Source of the DNA: Chrysogorgia sp. JL179-B06
Taxonomy: Eukaryota > Cnidaria > Anthozoa > Scleralcyonacea > Chrysogorgiidae
DNA length: 64,000 nucleotides
Assembly: GCA_035772405.1 (NCBI GenBank)
Contig: JAYKKM010000225.1
Span: forward strand, 1,538,501-1,602,500
Direction of reading: 5' to 3'
Part shown: positions 35,724-43,754 of the stretch, in pieces
Numbering within the stretch: position 1 is the first letter of the stretch
Layout: each line of letters begins with the position of its first letter
Notes under the pieces: generated by a model
Told to the model about the DNA's origin: nothing
Databases searched by the model: none
The model's input: only the letters and a program-made list of their open reading frames with translations
Translations under genes and position numbers: made by a program

Positions 35724-36458
35724 ATGACTCAAGCCCGAGAAATCAGCGAAGAAGATATTGCCAACATGTTGAGAACAGCCTTTATCAGTGTGCCCACCCT
35801 ACAAGGCGCCTCTGGACCTATCGTCTTAAACGAGTACTTCTCAACATACACAATGTTCGACCCCGACCCTGAAGGGCCACCAAAACGGCTTGGCTCTCAG
35901 ATCCGCCATACGAGGTATCTTCTCGACGCTTGGATCGATCTTCGAGAAGACAGAGCCAACGAGCTTGCTGGTGTGTTAGCTGACATAATCCCTGTGTGGT
36001 GTTACTCGCCATTCAAACACCTTATGTTAGCGAGTTACGTCTACTTGAGCGACCCTAGTGAGTCCACAGCTACATTACTCGGTAATTTCCTCCAAGTGTT
36101 CTTAGCGACCCTTCTATGGAAACCATGCCCAACCAAAGCCAAAGCGTGGCTAGATCTCGCCGCAAACCGCAACGTCCACGTTTGCAAGGTGGGGTGCAAT
36201 GAGATACTAGGTGTGGACGATATCAGGGACCACGTACTCTCGCCCGCCCACAGACACTTTGCGAGAAATAAAAACGTGTACACCTGTCACCCATGCGGTG
36301 TGGTCACCAACGACCCACTGCATCGCTTGAGACATGAGAGCTCGAGGTCTCATCTTAAAAACTTAGAGCTTCAGCGGATATTCAACAACGAACAACAGTT
36401 GCCGCAAGAGGGGAGAACATTTCTCTGGAGGTATAGTAATCATGAAGAAAATCGGTAA
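35724..36458 (+). CDS. Protein with two C-terminal C2H2-type zinc fingers
   Basis: 244 aa from the ATG at 35724, preferred over the upstream in-frame extension because that would run through the divergent promoter repeats. The N-terminal ~160 residues are helical with no family I know. The C-terminal part has two spaced fingers: CKVGC...DHVLSPAHRH and YTCHPCGVV...HRLRHESSRSH, of the U1/matrin-like spacing used to bind RNA or DNA. The end overlaps the thymidine kinase start by 17 bases, so the two are likely expressed together. Role unknown; a regulatory or nucleic-acid-binding role is a reasonable guess. Confidence 0.7.
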   Translation: MTQAREISEEDIANMLRTAFISVPTLQGASGPIVLNEYFSTYTMFDPDPEGPPKRLGSQIRHTRYLLDAWIDLREDRANELAGVLADIIPVWCYSPFKHLMLASYVYLSDPSESTATLLGNFLQVFLATLLWKPCPTKAKAWLDLAANRNVHVCKVGCNEILGVDDIRDHVLSPAHRHFARNKNVYTCHPCGVVTNDPLHRLRHESSRSHLKNLELQRIFNNEQQLPQEGRTFLWRYSNHEENR

Positions 36459-37014
36459 ACTAGAAATCGTGATTGGTCCCATGTTTGCAGGAAAAACAAC
36501 AGAGACTCTTCGTAGGTTAATCATGTTAAGTAAATCAGGGCTCAAAGTCCTCTACATGAACAACACAGGTGACACTAGGCGAACTGACCACGCGTTCTCC
36601 ACACATCGTCAGACCATTGTTGTTGGGTCAGACAGTTTACCTGCGAAGTTAATCACCAACCTTCCGAGTTCTTCCGAGATAGCTGATTATGACGTCATCG
36701 GAATTGATGAAGGCCATTGGTACTCTGGGTTACTCCCAATTACCCGTGAATACATTAAAGCTGGCATTCACGTCATTATTTGTGGTCTCATAACAACGGA
36801 GCACTTAAAAAGACTTGGTGAGCTCGACACGTTGTTCTCAGTGGCAGACGACATCACATTTCTAAAAGCGTATTGCGCCGTTTGTCGTGACACTTACGGA
36901 ACAACTGTTGACGCACCATTCACTTGGAGATATAACCCAGGACCATCATTCGTTGGTGGCGCTGAGCAATATCGCGCAGTGTGCAGACGTCATCATCCTT
37001 CCACACAAAATTAA
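36442..37014 (+). CDS. TK: Thymidine kinase, type II (TK1-like)
   Basis: 190 aa, normal length for the family. Phosphorylates thymidine to dTMP with ATP, raising dTTP for DNA synthesis in non-dividing cells. P-loop GPMFAGKTT (12-20), Walker B ending DEGH (89-92; the usual form is DExQ, so His replaces Gln), a zinc site from CAVC (145-148) and CRRHH (181-185), and the substrate-lid YNPGP region. The frame is intact and catalytic residues are present. It resembles large DNA virus and animal TK1 enzymes. Whether it was captured from a host or from another virus cannot be told by eye. It overlaps the upstream zinc-finger gene. Confidence 0.95.
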   Translation: MKKIGKLEIVIGPMFAGKTTETLRRLIMLSKSGLKVLYMNNTGDTRRTDHAFSTHRQTIVVGSDSLPAKLITNLPSSSEIADYDVIGIDEGHWYSGLLPITREYIKAGIHVIICGLITTEHLKRLGELDTLFSVADDITFLKAYCAVCRDTYGTTVDAPFTWRYNPGPSFVGGAEQYRAVCRRHHPSTQN

Positions 37015-37251
37015 GGGTGTTCTCGGATACCCCACTTTTTTAAATTTAGACATTGGTCACATGAAGCGTCCAATGTACAGTAGAAACATTTTTTCACACA
37101 GTGGTCAGAAGGTTTGTGAAATAAAGAGAGAAAGTTTCGCAGACATTTTTTACTGAGTTAAAAACGTCTTTAAAAAATGTTAGAACAGTTGTCACCTCAA
37201 ACGTCGTCTCAACAACGAGAACGAGCGCTAATTCGACTCATTACTCGCTGT
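37015..37251. other. Short spacer between convergent genes
   Basis: Separates thymidine kinase from the BRO-N gene. It contains a non-overlapping tail of an open frame (to 37156) with no recognisable domain, so I leave it uncalled. T-rich patches could serve as transcription ends for both strands. Confidence 0.4.
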
Positions 37252-38040
37252 CTAAAAAGTCTCTTTACAATAACGTCTCTCGTGGTTACTCAACGCTGAT
37301 TTATTTTTAAATTTGCGAGGGCAGTGAGAGCATTGAAACCCAACGTCAAAGAGATATTTTATCACTGTGGTAATAGCGTCGTCATATGAGTCGCACAAGA
37401 GTGTTAGATAACCAGCGGATTTATATCTGAGCAACAGAGACTCCTGCTCTTTGGACGTCTTGCCTGTGCCACCTGGATTCTTGAACTCAATCACGAGTCC
37501 GCTATGCTGTCGGTTTGCATTGGCAATAACTAAGTCAGGTGTTCCACGTTGGTAACCTTTTTTCCACGAATTTATTCTCTTCGCAGAAGTGTCTTGGTTC
37601 TCACCACAAGCGGCTATCAAAATAGCTTCTGGATAACGTTTCCTAAGAAAACCAACAACTTTCGTATGAAGGTCGAACTCAGTGATCATTTTAAATTGAT
37701 TGTGTTTGAGACCAACGTCAGCTAAACTTTTTCTAACGCTTGGCAAGACCTCTGAGTGCACCCACCTTCCAAAGTGTTTCGCACGTTCCATTTTACTCGA
37801 GAACACCAATGAGTAGACCCCAAGTTCGTTGATAAACGAGGCTTGTTCCATCTTCATTTTGCAATCGGGTTCGACGTGGTCATTAACTGCGTCTTTTGGT
37901 CGAGCGTAACCTAGAGCACTTGCGACTTCTCTTGCTTTGAACCATATTTCACCGTTGTCCATGACCGTTGTGATTTGGTGACCATCAAAGTCGAATAATC
38001 GAAGCGCTGTGGAAGTCATCACTATATTATAGCCTCGCAA
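37252..38040 (-). CDS. BRO-N / VRR-NUC-like nuclease / zinc-finger fusion protein
   Basis: 262 aa in three parts. Residues ~10-112 match a BRO-N DNA-binding domain (IWFKAREVASALGYARPKDAV, INELGVYSLVFSS, FGRWVHSEVLPSVRK). Residues ~120-225 match a VRR-NUC/Holliday-junction-resolvase-like fold: an early Glu/His (TEFDLHTKV), GTPDLVIA, then LVIEFKNPGGTGKTSKEQ with the ExK catalytic pattern. The last ~25 residues form a C2HC finger (CSHCPRKFKNKSALSNHERRYC). Baculoviruses, NCLDVs and phages carry BRO-N proteins with variable C-terminal domains. This combination suggests a sequence-targeted structure-specific nuclease, perhaps for resolving replication or hairpin intermediates. Intact. Confidence 0.82.
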   Translation of the reverse strand: MRGYNIVMTSTALRLFDFDGHQITTVMDNGEIWFKAREVASALGYARPKDAVNDHVEPDCKMKMEQASFINELGVYSLVFSSKMERAKHFGRWVHSEVLPSVRKSLADVGLKHNQFKMITEFDLHTKVVGFLRKRYPEAILIAACGENQDTSAKRINSWKKGYQRGTPDLVIANANRQHSGLVIEFKNPGGTGKTSKEQESLLLRYKSAGYLTLLCDSYDDAITTVIKYLFDVGFQCSHCPRKFKNKSALSNHERRYCKETF

Positions 38041-38049
38041 AAAAAAAGA

Positions 38050-38190
38050 CTACTCGACATAGGTGTCAGGTTTTTTATAGATCTGGTTTGTTGTGTACCA
38101 GTGCAGCAAATACGTTTTATTAGTCCTCAGTTTTCTACGTTGTCTGAAAAAGTCTCTAATGTTACAAGCCAGTTTTCTAAGCCAACCCAT
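38050..38190 (-). CDS. Tiny basic protein, possibly lipidated (46 aa)
   Basis: Starts MGWLRKLAC and is rich in Arg/Lys (FFRQRRKLR). The ATG lies 8 bases after the stop of the next gene in the same leftward block. Gly2 plus Cys9 with basic residues could allow myristoylation/palmitoylation. Supported mainly by tight packing. No homologue known to me. Confidence 0.45.
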   Translation of the reverse strand: MGWLRKLACNIRDFFRQRRKLRTNKTYLLHWYTTNQIYKKPDTYVE

Positions 38191-38198
38191 TACATAAC

Positions 38199-38405
38199 TT
38201 AAGTCACGTCTCCTACCACTCCTACAGTGTCTGACTCTGGTATCATAATAGGTTCGCCATAAGTCTTTTTAGACCTCATACCAATCTCAGCGTGGAGCTC
38301 GAGAGTAACGTCACCGCGGCCAAACGATCCACCAGCTTTGAACATGTGGTCAGTCGTTTTATTTATTTTATATATTTCACGTTCTTTTGAAACACACGCT
38401 CCCAT
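38199..38405 (-). CDS. Small putatively N-myristoylated protein
   Basis: 68 aa beginning MGACVSKERE, which fits the dual myristoylation (Gly2) and palmitoylation (Cys4) signal with Ser6 at the favoured position. The rest is polar with no transmembrane helix. The ATG directly abuts the stop codon of the fibre-like gene (TAA-ATG), implying coupled expression. Probably a membrane-associated virion or cell-surface partner of the upstream protein. Function not known. Confidence 0.6.
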   Translation of the reverse strand: MGACVSKEREIYKINKTTDHMFKAGGSFGRGDVTLELHAEIGMRSKKTYGEPIMIPESDTVGVVGDVT

Positions 38406-39356
38406 TTACTTTACACCATATTCCTTCATCATTTCTCCACCCATGATTATGATGTCTCGGTTTGTCATGTAACCACTCACAATTTTCACACCGTAGAATT
38501 CTATCAACGATGGGTGCGCATAAGGTGCGAGTGGTATTCTTGGTCGATGTATTCCAAAAATTGTTCCATAGGGTGCGCCTATCTTTCCCATATTCGCTAT
38601 GAAGTCTGAATCGGTTGACTTAACGTTGTTGACTCTGACGTGCGAATTGTCCATTTGCCAGTGTATCGATATCATATGCATTTTACTTATGTTAACACCA
38701 CTCGGAATAGTGCACACTTTCTCCATCGCTGGGGTGCTGCCACCATACGCGAGTTTATTAGTCACACCAGTCTTATACCCTATGAACTTATCCCAACTAC
38801 CATCGTCGTTTGATATAATTGTCTCCCAATTTGACCCAGCGGTTCTCATGGGTAGCCTCACTACGACGAAAATGGAGAGATCACACCATTGCATACTTGG
38901 ACAATTAAAATGGAGACCTGACTCAAGTGGGATTGGTGTTAACACAGGTGACAGAAAACTTTGACTCACACCGCTGATGCCAACAATAGGACCATAAGTT
39001 GAGTTGTTTTGCACTAATTTACTTGTTTCACCAATGGCTTTCACTTTGTTTGAACCATTGGTGTGAAATTCCACGTTTTTCAAGGCGTGTGCGCTAACGT
39101 TGAAGTCGAGCACAAGATTGTAGGACTGACTCTTGAGGTAGCTTGATAGCAATTGCTCTAGAGTTCTTTTATTTGCAGCGTCTGAGTCGTCGACTGGATC
39201 TGCTACGTTTTTTATCGCTGAGCCTTGCATGTCTATTATTCCAGACATCCTCCCACCGGTCGCGCTTAATTTAGGATCTTCGTCCAGATGCCTTTTCGTT
39301 CTCTTTAGTATTTTATCGTGAGGGTCGTCAGACTCATACCCATAGTTTAGACTCAT
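38406..39356 (-). CDS. Fibre-like protein with lectin-like C-terminal domain
   Basis: 316 aa. N-terminal charged region, then GGRMSGIIDMQGSAIKNVADP followed by DAANKR (59-64), a motif known from phage and virus tail-fibre shafts where it opens the trimeric stalk. Residues ~120-316 are β-rich with FIGYKTG, ISIHWQMDNSHVRVN and IEFYGVKIVSG patches, the style of a concanavalin/laminin-G-like sandwich, including a final strand typical of that fold. This suggests a receptor-binding spike. The fold assignment is inference. The gene starts 2 bases from the stop of the 500-aa gene upstream in the same block. Confidence 0.6.
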   Translation of the reverse strand: MSLNYGYESDDPHDKILKRTKRHLDEDPKLSATGGRMSGIIDMQGSAIKNVADPVDDSDAANKRTLEQLLSSYLKSQSYNLVLDFNVSAHALKNVEFHTNGSNKVKAIGETSKLVQNNSTYGPIVGISGVSQSFLSPVLTPIPLESGLHFNCPSMQWCDLSIFVVVRLPMRTAGSNWETIISNDDGSWDKFIGYKTGVTNKLAYGGSTPAMEKVCTIPSGVNISKMHMISIHWQMDNSHVRVNNVKSTDSDFIANMGKIGAPYGTIFGIHRPRIPLAPYAHPSLIEFYGVKIVSGYMTNRDIIIMGGEMMKEYGVK

Positions 39357-39358
39357 TA

Positions 39359-40861
39359 CTACTTCAAGGTGTATTTGGTTAGCAGATAACCAGAGACTGC
39401 TGAGAACCCCAAGATTATCACCAGCGTTGTCGTGTCTGACTTACTTGTGGTAGTGACCACTGTTTTTTTCATAGGAGGTGGTGTCACATTTTCTTGGTAA
39501 ACTTTTTTAGCCACAAGATTCGTTGGTGCCACCACACTTTCTTGGTGAGCTTTTTTCTTCACAATCGTTGACGCTACTAATGAGTGAGTCACCACATTTT
39601 CTTGGTGGACTTTTTTAGTTGTAATTGTTGGTGTTGTTGCATTCAAGCGAGTGTTCACCCCAAATTTCATGGACTCTGTGGCGATCTTTAATAAGTTGTT
39701 GTACCCAGCGATTTTATTCTTGAGAATCACTAGGTTACTCGGCATTAACCATGTACTTGGTGATACTGCGAGATTTTGGACAACGTTGGTGTCTCTAATC
39801 GATTTATTCATGTTGAGAATCCATGTCGATACGTCGTACTGTATAACACTGTCAGAAAACAACTTGCGGAATTCTTGTTGGGTCTCTAGACTTCCTGCAG
39901 AACCACCAACGACTGATACACGTGTTCTCGCTTGCGCACCAAGTGTGGAGTACACAAAGGCTTCTATGCTCTGATTTAGATATTGCAGCCCAATGTTGGT
40001 GAAGCCGTCTGAGAGTCGCGCGACGTATCGTTTGTAATCGTTATGGACGTCGTTGAGTGTGAACACTCTGGACTCGCCTGTTGTGCCATCGCTCAGGACT
40101 TTATTCTGGTAGTAGTGCCTTTTGGGAATCTTGGAAGTCTTACCATACAACTCGGAAGCGTTGAATTCTCTACTTATTGATTTCATGGTCTCACCACCCT
40201 CCATTCTTCTGAGAAGTCTTCTGATGGTGAAGTACAAATGAAATCTCATCACACTTGTGACCACGGGGTGAACTTCTTGTGACACTGATAAATGTTGCAA
40301 TGACACCCCACAACAGAAACTCGCGCAATACGTCGCAAACACAATACGGTAGTAAGATTCGCTGTCATCCCACTCTGATTTTGTCTTTGACGTAGTGACT
40401 CGCAAGGTTGGTAGCTTTGACATGAAGTAGCTACTTTGGTTAACGAAAACTTTAAAGTTATTCACTGGATAATTTAACACATTTTCTGTTGGATAACCAT
40501 CCCAAAGCCCCCAGTGGTTCTTATGACCTTTTGGCAGTGGTTGGATAGCTCCACCGCCTTGCCATATTATTGGGAACTTACTATTGTGTAGCCACTTCCA
40601 CATGTTCTTATCATTTTTAAAGGTTGTGCTGGTTATGTCTGTGCTGAGGATGTCGTTGTTTCTGAAATACACATCGACACTTATGATTTTACCATCTTGC
40701 GAAATATTTGGATCGAACTCGAATTTGCTTAAAGTAGCGTGGGGGTACTTTTTGATGAGGTCTGCCTTTGCGTCGTGTGTAGCCTTCGATGTGTTCACCA
40801 TCGCGCGTTCGTAGTGCTTTCCATAGTAGTCATGAAGCGCTTTCTGCATATAATATACCAT
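39359..40861 (-). CDS. 500-aa protein with C-terminal repeats and tail anchor
   Basis: Not recognised. Mixed α/β N-terminal two thirds (DVYFRNNDI, HWGLWDGYP, YYRIVFATYC). Residues ~415-470 carry three imperfect copies of a KKVHQENVV-type repeat (also KKAHQESVV and KKVYQENVT) separated by Thr/Val spacers. A hydrophobic helix lies at ~478-496 with a short basic tail (tail-anchored topology). First gene of the fibre block. Its start codon is back to back with that of the capsid block. It may be the membrane anchor or stalk for the spike; that is inference. A shorter start at Met5 (40849) is possible. Confidence 0.65.
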   Translation of the reverse strand: MVYYMQKALHDYYGKHYERAMVNTSKATHDAKADLIKKYPHATLSKFEFDPNISQDGKIISVDVYFRNNDILSTDITSTTFKNDKNMWKWLHNSKFPIIWQGGGAIQPLPKGHKNHWGLWDGYPTENVLNYPVNNFKVFVNQSSYFMSKLPTLRVTTSKTKSEWDDSESYYRIVFATYCASFCCGVSLQHLSVSQEVHPVVTSVMRFHLYFTIRRLLRRMEGGETMKSISREFNASELYGKTSKIPKRHYYQNKVLSDGTTGESRVFTLNDVHNDYKRYVARLSDGFTNIGLQYLNQSIEAFVYSTLGAQARTRVSVVGGSAGSLETQQEFRKLFSDSVIQYDVSTWILNMNKSIRDTNVVQNLAVSPSTWLMPSNLVILKNKIAGYNNLLKIATESMKFGVNTRLNATTPTITTKKVHQENVVTHSLVASTIVKKKAHQESVVAPTNLVAKKVYQENVTPPPMKKTVVTTTSKSDTTTLVIILGFSAVSGYLLTKYTLK

Positions 40862-40875
40862 ATGTTATACATGAC
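40845..40875. promoter_or_regulatory. Minimal divergent control region
   Basis: The two facing genes use ATGs that form CATATG at 40859-40864, within a TATAATATACCATATGTTATACATG context. Alternative ATGs are 40849 (minus) and 40871 (plus). A TATA-like sequence in both directions suggests a bidirectional promoter, or that one or both starts lie further in. Confidence 0.4.
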
Positions 40876-41572
40876 GCGAAAGTTGACGGTACTCATTGAA
40901 GGTGCGGAAAAAGTTGTGTCCTTTGACAACGCAATGATGGTCATACATGACAACCCGTACATTGTGGTCAAGACAGCCACTGTGTTTTGGGACTACCATA
41001 ACACAACAAATGACGACAGCATTCAGGTCTTCACGCTGGATGACTCTAGGGTCGGCTCTTTTAAAAAGATTAAAGTGGGTGAAGGGTACTTTAGCTTCGA
41101 CACATTGGTCAAAGTTTTGAAACATGAGTCTAACGAGCGTAAGGTAAATCTCGAGATAGAGAAACTGGTGCCCACAGGCAAGTGTAGGGTCAAGGTTAGT
41201 AGTTCAGCTGTGTTAGACACCATTGGGCCTCTACTTGGTTTCGCGAAGGGTGAGGTGATTCAGAATGACTCACAGTGGCACACTAGCCCAAACGAGGTCG
41301 ACATGTATAGAGGCCTGAAGTACATAGAAGTTTCGTGTGACGTTGTTGAAACGGAAAGTAATGTGGGTATTGATGGGAAGCGTAGCAATGTGATCACGAC
41401 GTTACCAATACCCACCGAACAGTCTTTGAATGGGTCAGTGCAACGTCATGTGGACATTGAGTCCAAGGTGGGTATTAAAAAAGGTGTTTACTCAAGTATG
41501 ACGTTTCGCGTCAAACCAAATGGCGACAATCTTAAAATTGGCGCGGTGTTATTGGAACTGTATATTGTGTGA
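40862..41572 (+). CDS. Minor capsid (penton-type) protein
   Basis: 236 aa from 40862, or 233 aa from the ATG at 40871. All β in character, with FSFDTLVKVL, a VSSSAVLDTIGPLLGF segment (the GxLLGF pattern is the best-known mark of Polinton minor capsid proteins) and a C-terminal strand FRVKPNGDNLKIGAVLLELY. Expected fold: single jelly roll forming the vertex capsomer. The open frame extends upstream into the divergent gene, so that extension is not used. Its TGA overlaps the zone of the integrase start (ATG 41578). Confidence 0.78.
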   Translation: MLYMTRKLTVLIEGAEKVVSFDNAMMVIHDNPYIVVKTATVFWDYHNTTNDDSIQVFTLDDSRVGSFKKIKVGEGYFSFDTLVKVLKHESNERKVNLEIEKLVPTGKCRVKVSSSAVLDTIGPLLGFAKGEVIQNDSQWHTSPNEVDMYRGLKYIEVSCDVVETESNVGIDGKRSNVITTLPIPTEQSLNGSVQRHVDIESKVGIKKGVYSSMTFRVKPNGDNLKIGAVLLELYIV

Positions 41573-41577
41573 ATTAT

Positions 41578-42681
41578 ATGGAACTTGGTGTGGAGACAGA
41601 ACAAGGGTTGAGAGACATTTATTATAATCCTAAGACAGGGTACAGCGGTGTAGAGAGGCTGTATCAAAGTGCATTGGGAGACGGATTGAAAGTAACTAGA
41701 AAAACAGTGAAAGAGTGGTTGACAGCGCAGGACACTTACACTAGGTACAAACCCATCGTGAGAAGGCATAAATTCCGTGCTACCTTCGTTGGATTTCTTG
41801 GTGAAGAGCTCCAAATGGATTTAGTGGACATGAGTAAGTACTCAAAACAGAATGGCGGTTATTATTGGATATTGACAGGCATTGAAATATTGAGTAGATA
41901 CGCTTTTGGCATTGCAGTTTACAGAAAAGACACTAAGAACATGACTAAGGCTGTTGGAGAGTTGTTGAATAACTTTAAAGATCGGTTTGGAACCATGCCT
42001 AAGTTAGCGCAATTTGATGACGGACTTGAGTTCTACAATGTTGGTGTGAAAAGTTTGCTGAAAAAACATGGCGTTGAATATTTCAGCACTAAGAGCGATA
42101 AAAAGGCTGCTGTTGTTGAGCGTTTTAATAGAAGTCTGAAGAGCGTTATGTGGAAGTACTTTTACGCTCGTGGAACGTACAAATGGATTGACGCTTTGGA
42201 CCAGTTTGTGGGCAACTACAATAGCAATGTGAATCGAAGTATTATGATGAAGCCGAAGGATGTTGATAAGTCAAATGAGGGTGAAGTGTGGACCACTTTG
42301 TTTGGTCACCAATTTGCAGACAACCCATTGCCAAAGTTTAGAGTTGGTGAGTCAGTGAGAATTAGTAAATACAAGAGTGTGTTCACAAAGGGTTATGAAG
42401 CCAACTTCACTGAAGAGTTGTTTAAAGTGGTAAAGGTTATTCGCGGTGATCCGAATGTGTACGAAATTGAGGATCACACAGGTGAACAGATTATTGGTAA
42501 ATTTTATGAACAGGAATTATCGTTGGTTAATAAGAAACATGGCGGCGATGTGTACAGAGTTGAAAAGGTGTTGAAAAGAAAGAAAGTCGGAGGGAAGAAG
42601 ATGGTGCTGGTCAAATGGTTGGGTTATGAGAGCAAACATAATTCGTGGATACCAGAAAGCGATATTCAAAATGTGAGCTAA
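41578..42681 (+). CDS. INT: Retroviral-like integrase with chromodomain
   Basis: 367 aa from the ATG at 41578; the in-frame GTG at 41569 is not needed. Inserts the element with a 6-bp stagger. An N-terminal region without an obvious HHCC finger is followed by the rve core: Asp81 in LQMDLVDM, Asp147/148 in FDDGLEF, Glu181 in VVERFNRSLK. A C-terminal SH3-like linker (FRVGESVRISKYKSVFTKGY) leads to a chromodomain (~325-363: YRVEKVLKRKK...LVKWLGYESKHNSWIPESDI), which in this family directs insertion to methylated-histone chromatin. Frame intact with all three acidic residues. Its last ~55 bases are duplicated at 43697-43745. Confidence 0.97.
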   Translation: MELGVETEQGLRDIYYNPKTGYSGVERLYQSALGDGLKVTRKTVKEWLTAQDTYTRYKPIVRRHKFRATFVGFLGEELQMDLVDMSKYSKQNGGYYWILTGIEILSRYAFGIAVYRKDTKNMTKAVGELLNNFKDRFGTMPKLAQFDDGLEFYNVGVKSLLKKHGVEYFSTKSDKKAAVVERFNRSLKSVMWKYFYARGTYKWIDALDQFVGNYNSNVNRSIMMKPKDVDKSNEGEVWTTLFGHQFADNPLPKFRVGESVRISKYKSVFTKGYEANFTEELFKVVKVIRGDPNVYEIEDHTGEQIIGKFYEQELSLVNKKHGGDVYRVEKVLKRKKVGGKKMVLVKWLGYESKHNSWIPESDIQNVS

Positions 42682-42687
42682 TGTAAC

Positions 42688-43695
42688 ATGGCTAAGAGTG
42701 GCTTCGACGACCTCGAGACGGAGGGCTTTGATGAATACAAAGATATGAGTAATGATGAACTAGATCGCAGTCTCGAAAGAGCCACTCAAGATCTTGAGCT
42801 AGCTCGGGGTGATCTAGGCGTCACAGCTGATGAGGAAACTAGACTAACTAGAGTGGAGAGTGGACTGAAGCGCGAACACGATATAAGACTTCGTCAACAC
42901 ATGGGGGAGACTACTAGCGATCTCGTAACGCGGAGTGGTGGAGGAGTGTATCAACATGTGGAGAGGGTTTTTAGTGATCTCGCAACGCAGACTATTGACA
43001 ACGTGAGAGATCGTGAAGACGTCGCGAGGAGTGTGCCATTGTTAGACACCACACACGCAGAGTACGTCAACATACCTGAACTAACACCAATCGAGAACCG
43101 TGAGTTGAGCGCGCTACTCAATCCAAGCGAGAATGTGTCGCGTGAGTCTAGAATAGGCGACACTGGCGCATTGCAAATACGAGCGGACCGTTATCAAAAC
43201 TTGATAAATGAAGTGAACAAAAGAATAGCGGAGCTCGCAGAAAAAGACCTCACGGCCGCAGAGAACGAAGAGTTCGTCGATCTAGCTGAAAGAGTGATTG
43301 GACTTACACAAGCTAAAGACATGGTTATTGAACAGCGACAAATAGAGGAGGTTAGAGCGCGACAAGAGATTGATATTGACAGATTGCAGAAGTTTAAGAA
43401 ATGGGCTAGAGAAAATATGGTTGGGGTGAGTGCTTTAGCGATTTCAGTAGCTGCGATTATAACAACTATTATTGTCGCTGGGAGGTCTAATGCTATGAAA
43501 GGCGCTATGGTCACGAGGTCGTTCGCACAGGCTGTTAAAAACGCGATAACGAAGATGGGTCCGTGGGCTGTTGGATTGGCGAACTTAGTTTATGACGCGC
43601 TGGTGACAGGCGCAAAGGGTCTCGCTTGGTTAGCTCAAAATCTGTGGGTGTTTGCGGTGACATTCGCGTGGCTTGCGTACAATTATTTAAACTAG
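42688..43695 (+). CDS. Coiled-coil/membrane protein A of a duplicated pair
   Basis: 335 aa. Acidic, coiled N-terminal half; a conserved middle (IPELTPIENRELSALLNP, SRIGDTGALQI); a long coiled coil (RQIEEVRARQEIDIDRLQKF); a transmembrane helix (~VSALAISVAAIITTIIVAG); and a hydrophobic tail with MGPWAVGLANLVYDAL and AWLAQNLWVFAV. The last ~200 residues match the next gene closely, so this is a tandem duplicate. Probably a virion core/membrane protein. No family name known to me. Confidence 0.7.
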   Translation: MAKSGFDDLETEGFDEYKDMSNDELDRSLERATQDLELARGDLGVTADEETRLTRVESGLKREHDIRLRQHMGETTSDLVTRSGGGVYQHVERVFSDLATQTIDNVRDREDVARSVPLLDTTHAEYVNIPELTPIENRELSALLNPSENVSRESRIGDTGALQIRADRYQNLINEVNKRIAELAEKDLTAAENEEFVDLAERVIGLTQAKDMVIEQRQIEEVRARQEIDIDRLQKFKKWARENMVGVSALAISVAAIITTIIVAGRSNAMKGAMVTRSFAQAVKNAITKMGPWAVGLANLVYDALVTGAKGLAWLAQNLWVFAVTFAWLAYNYLN

Positions 43696-43754
43696 AAAGC
43701 AAACGTGATTCATGGATACCAGAAAGCGATATTCAAAATGTGAGCTAGTGTAAT
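43696..43754 (+). repeat. Scar of integrase 3' end at the duplication junction
   Basis: GGATACCAGAAAGCGATATT followed by CAAAATGTGAGC and a start-codon region repeats 42646-42690 almost exactly, in non-coding DNA between the two paralogues. It marks the breakpoint of the tandem duplication. Confidence 0.92.

Noticed and set aside
36887..37156. Frame extending past thymidine kinase with ...IKGVLGYPTFLNLD
   Set aside because: Mostly overlaps TK in another frame; the unique tail is ~45 codons with no start of its own and no domain.
40739..40861. N-terminal extension of the minor capsid frame
   Set aside because: The upstream codons lie entirely within the divergent 500-aa gene; ATGs at 40862/40871 fit the family start better.
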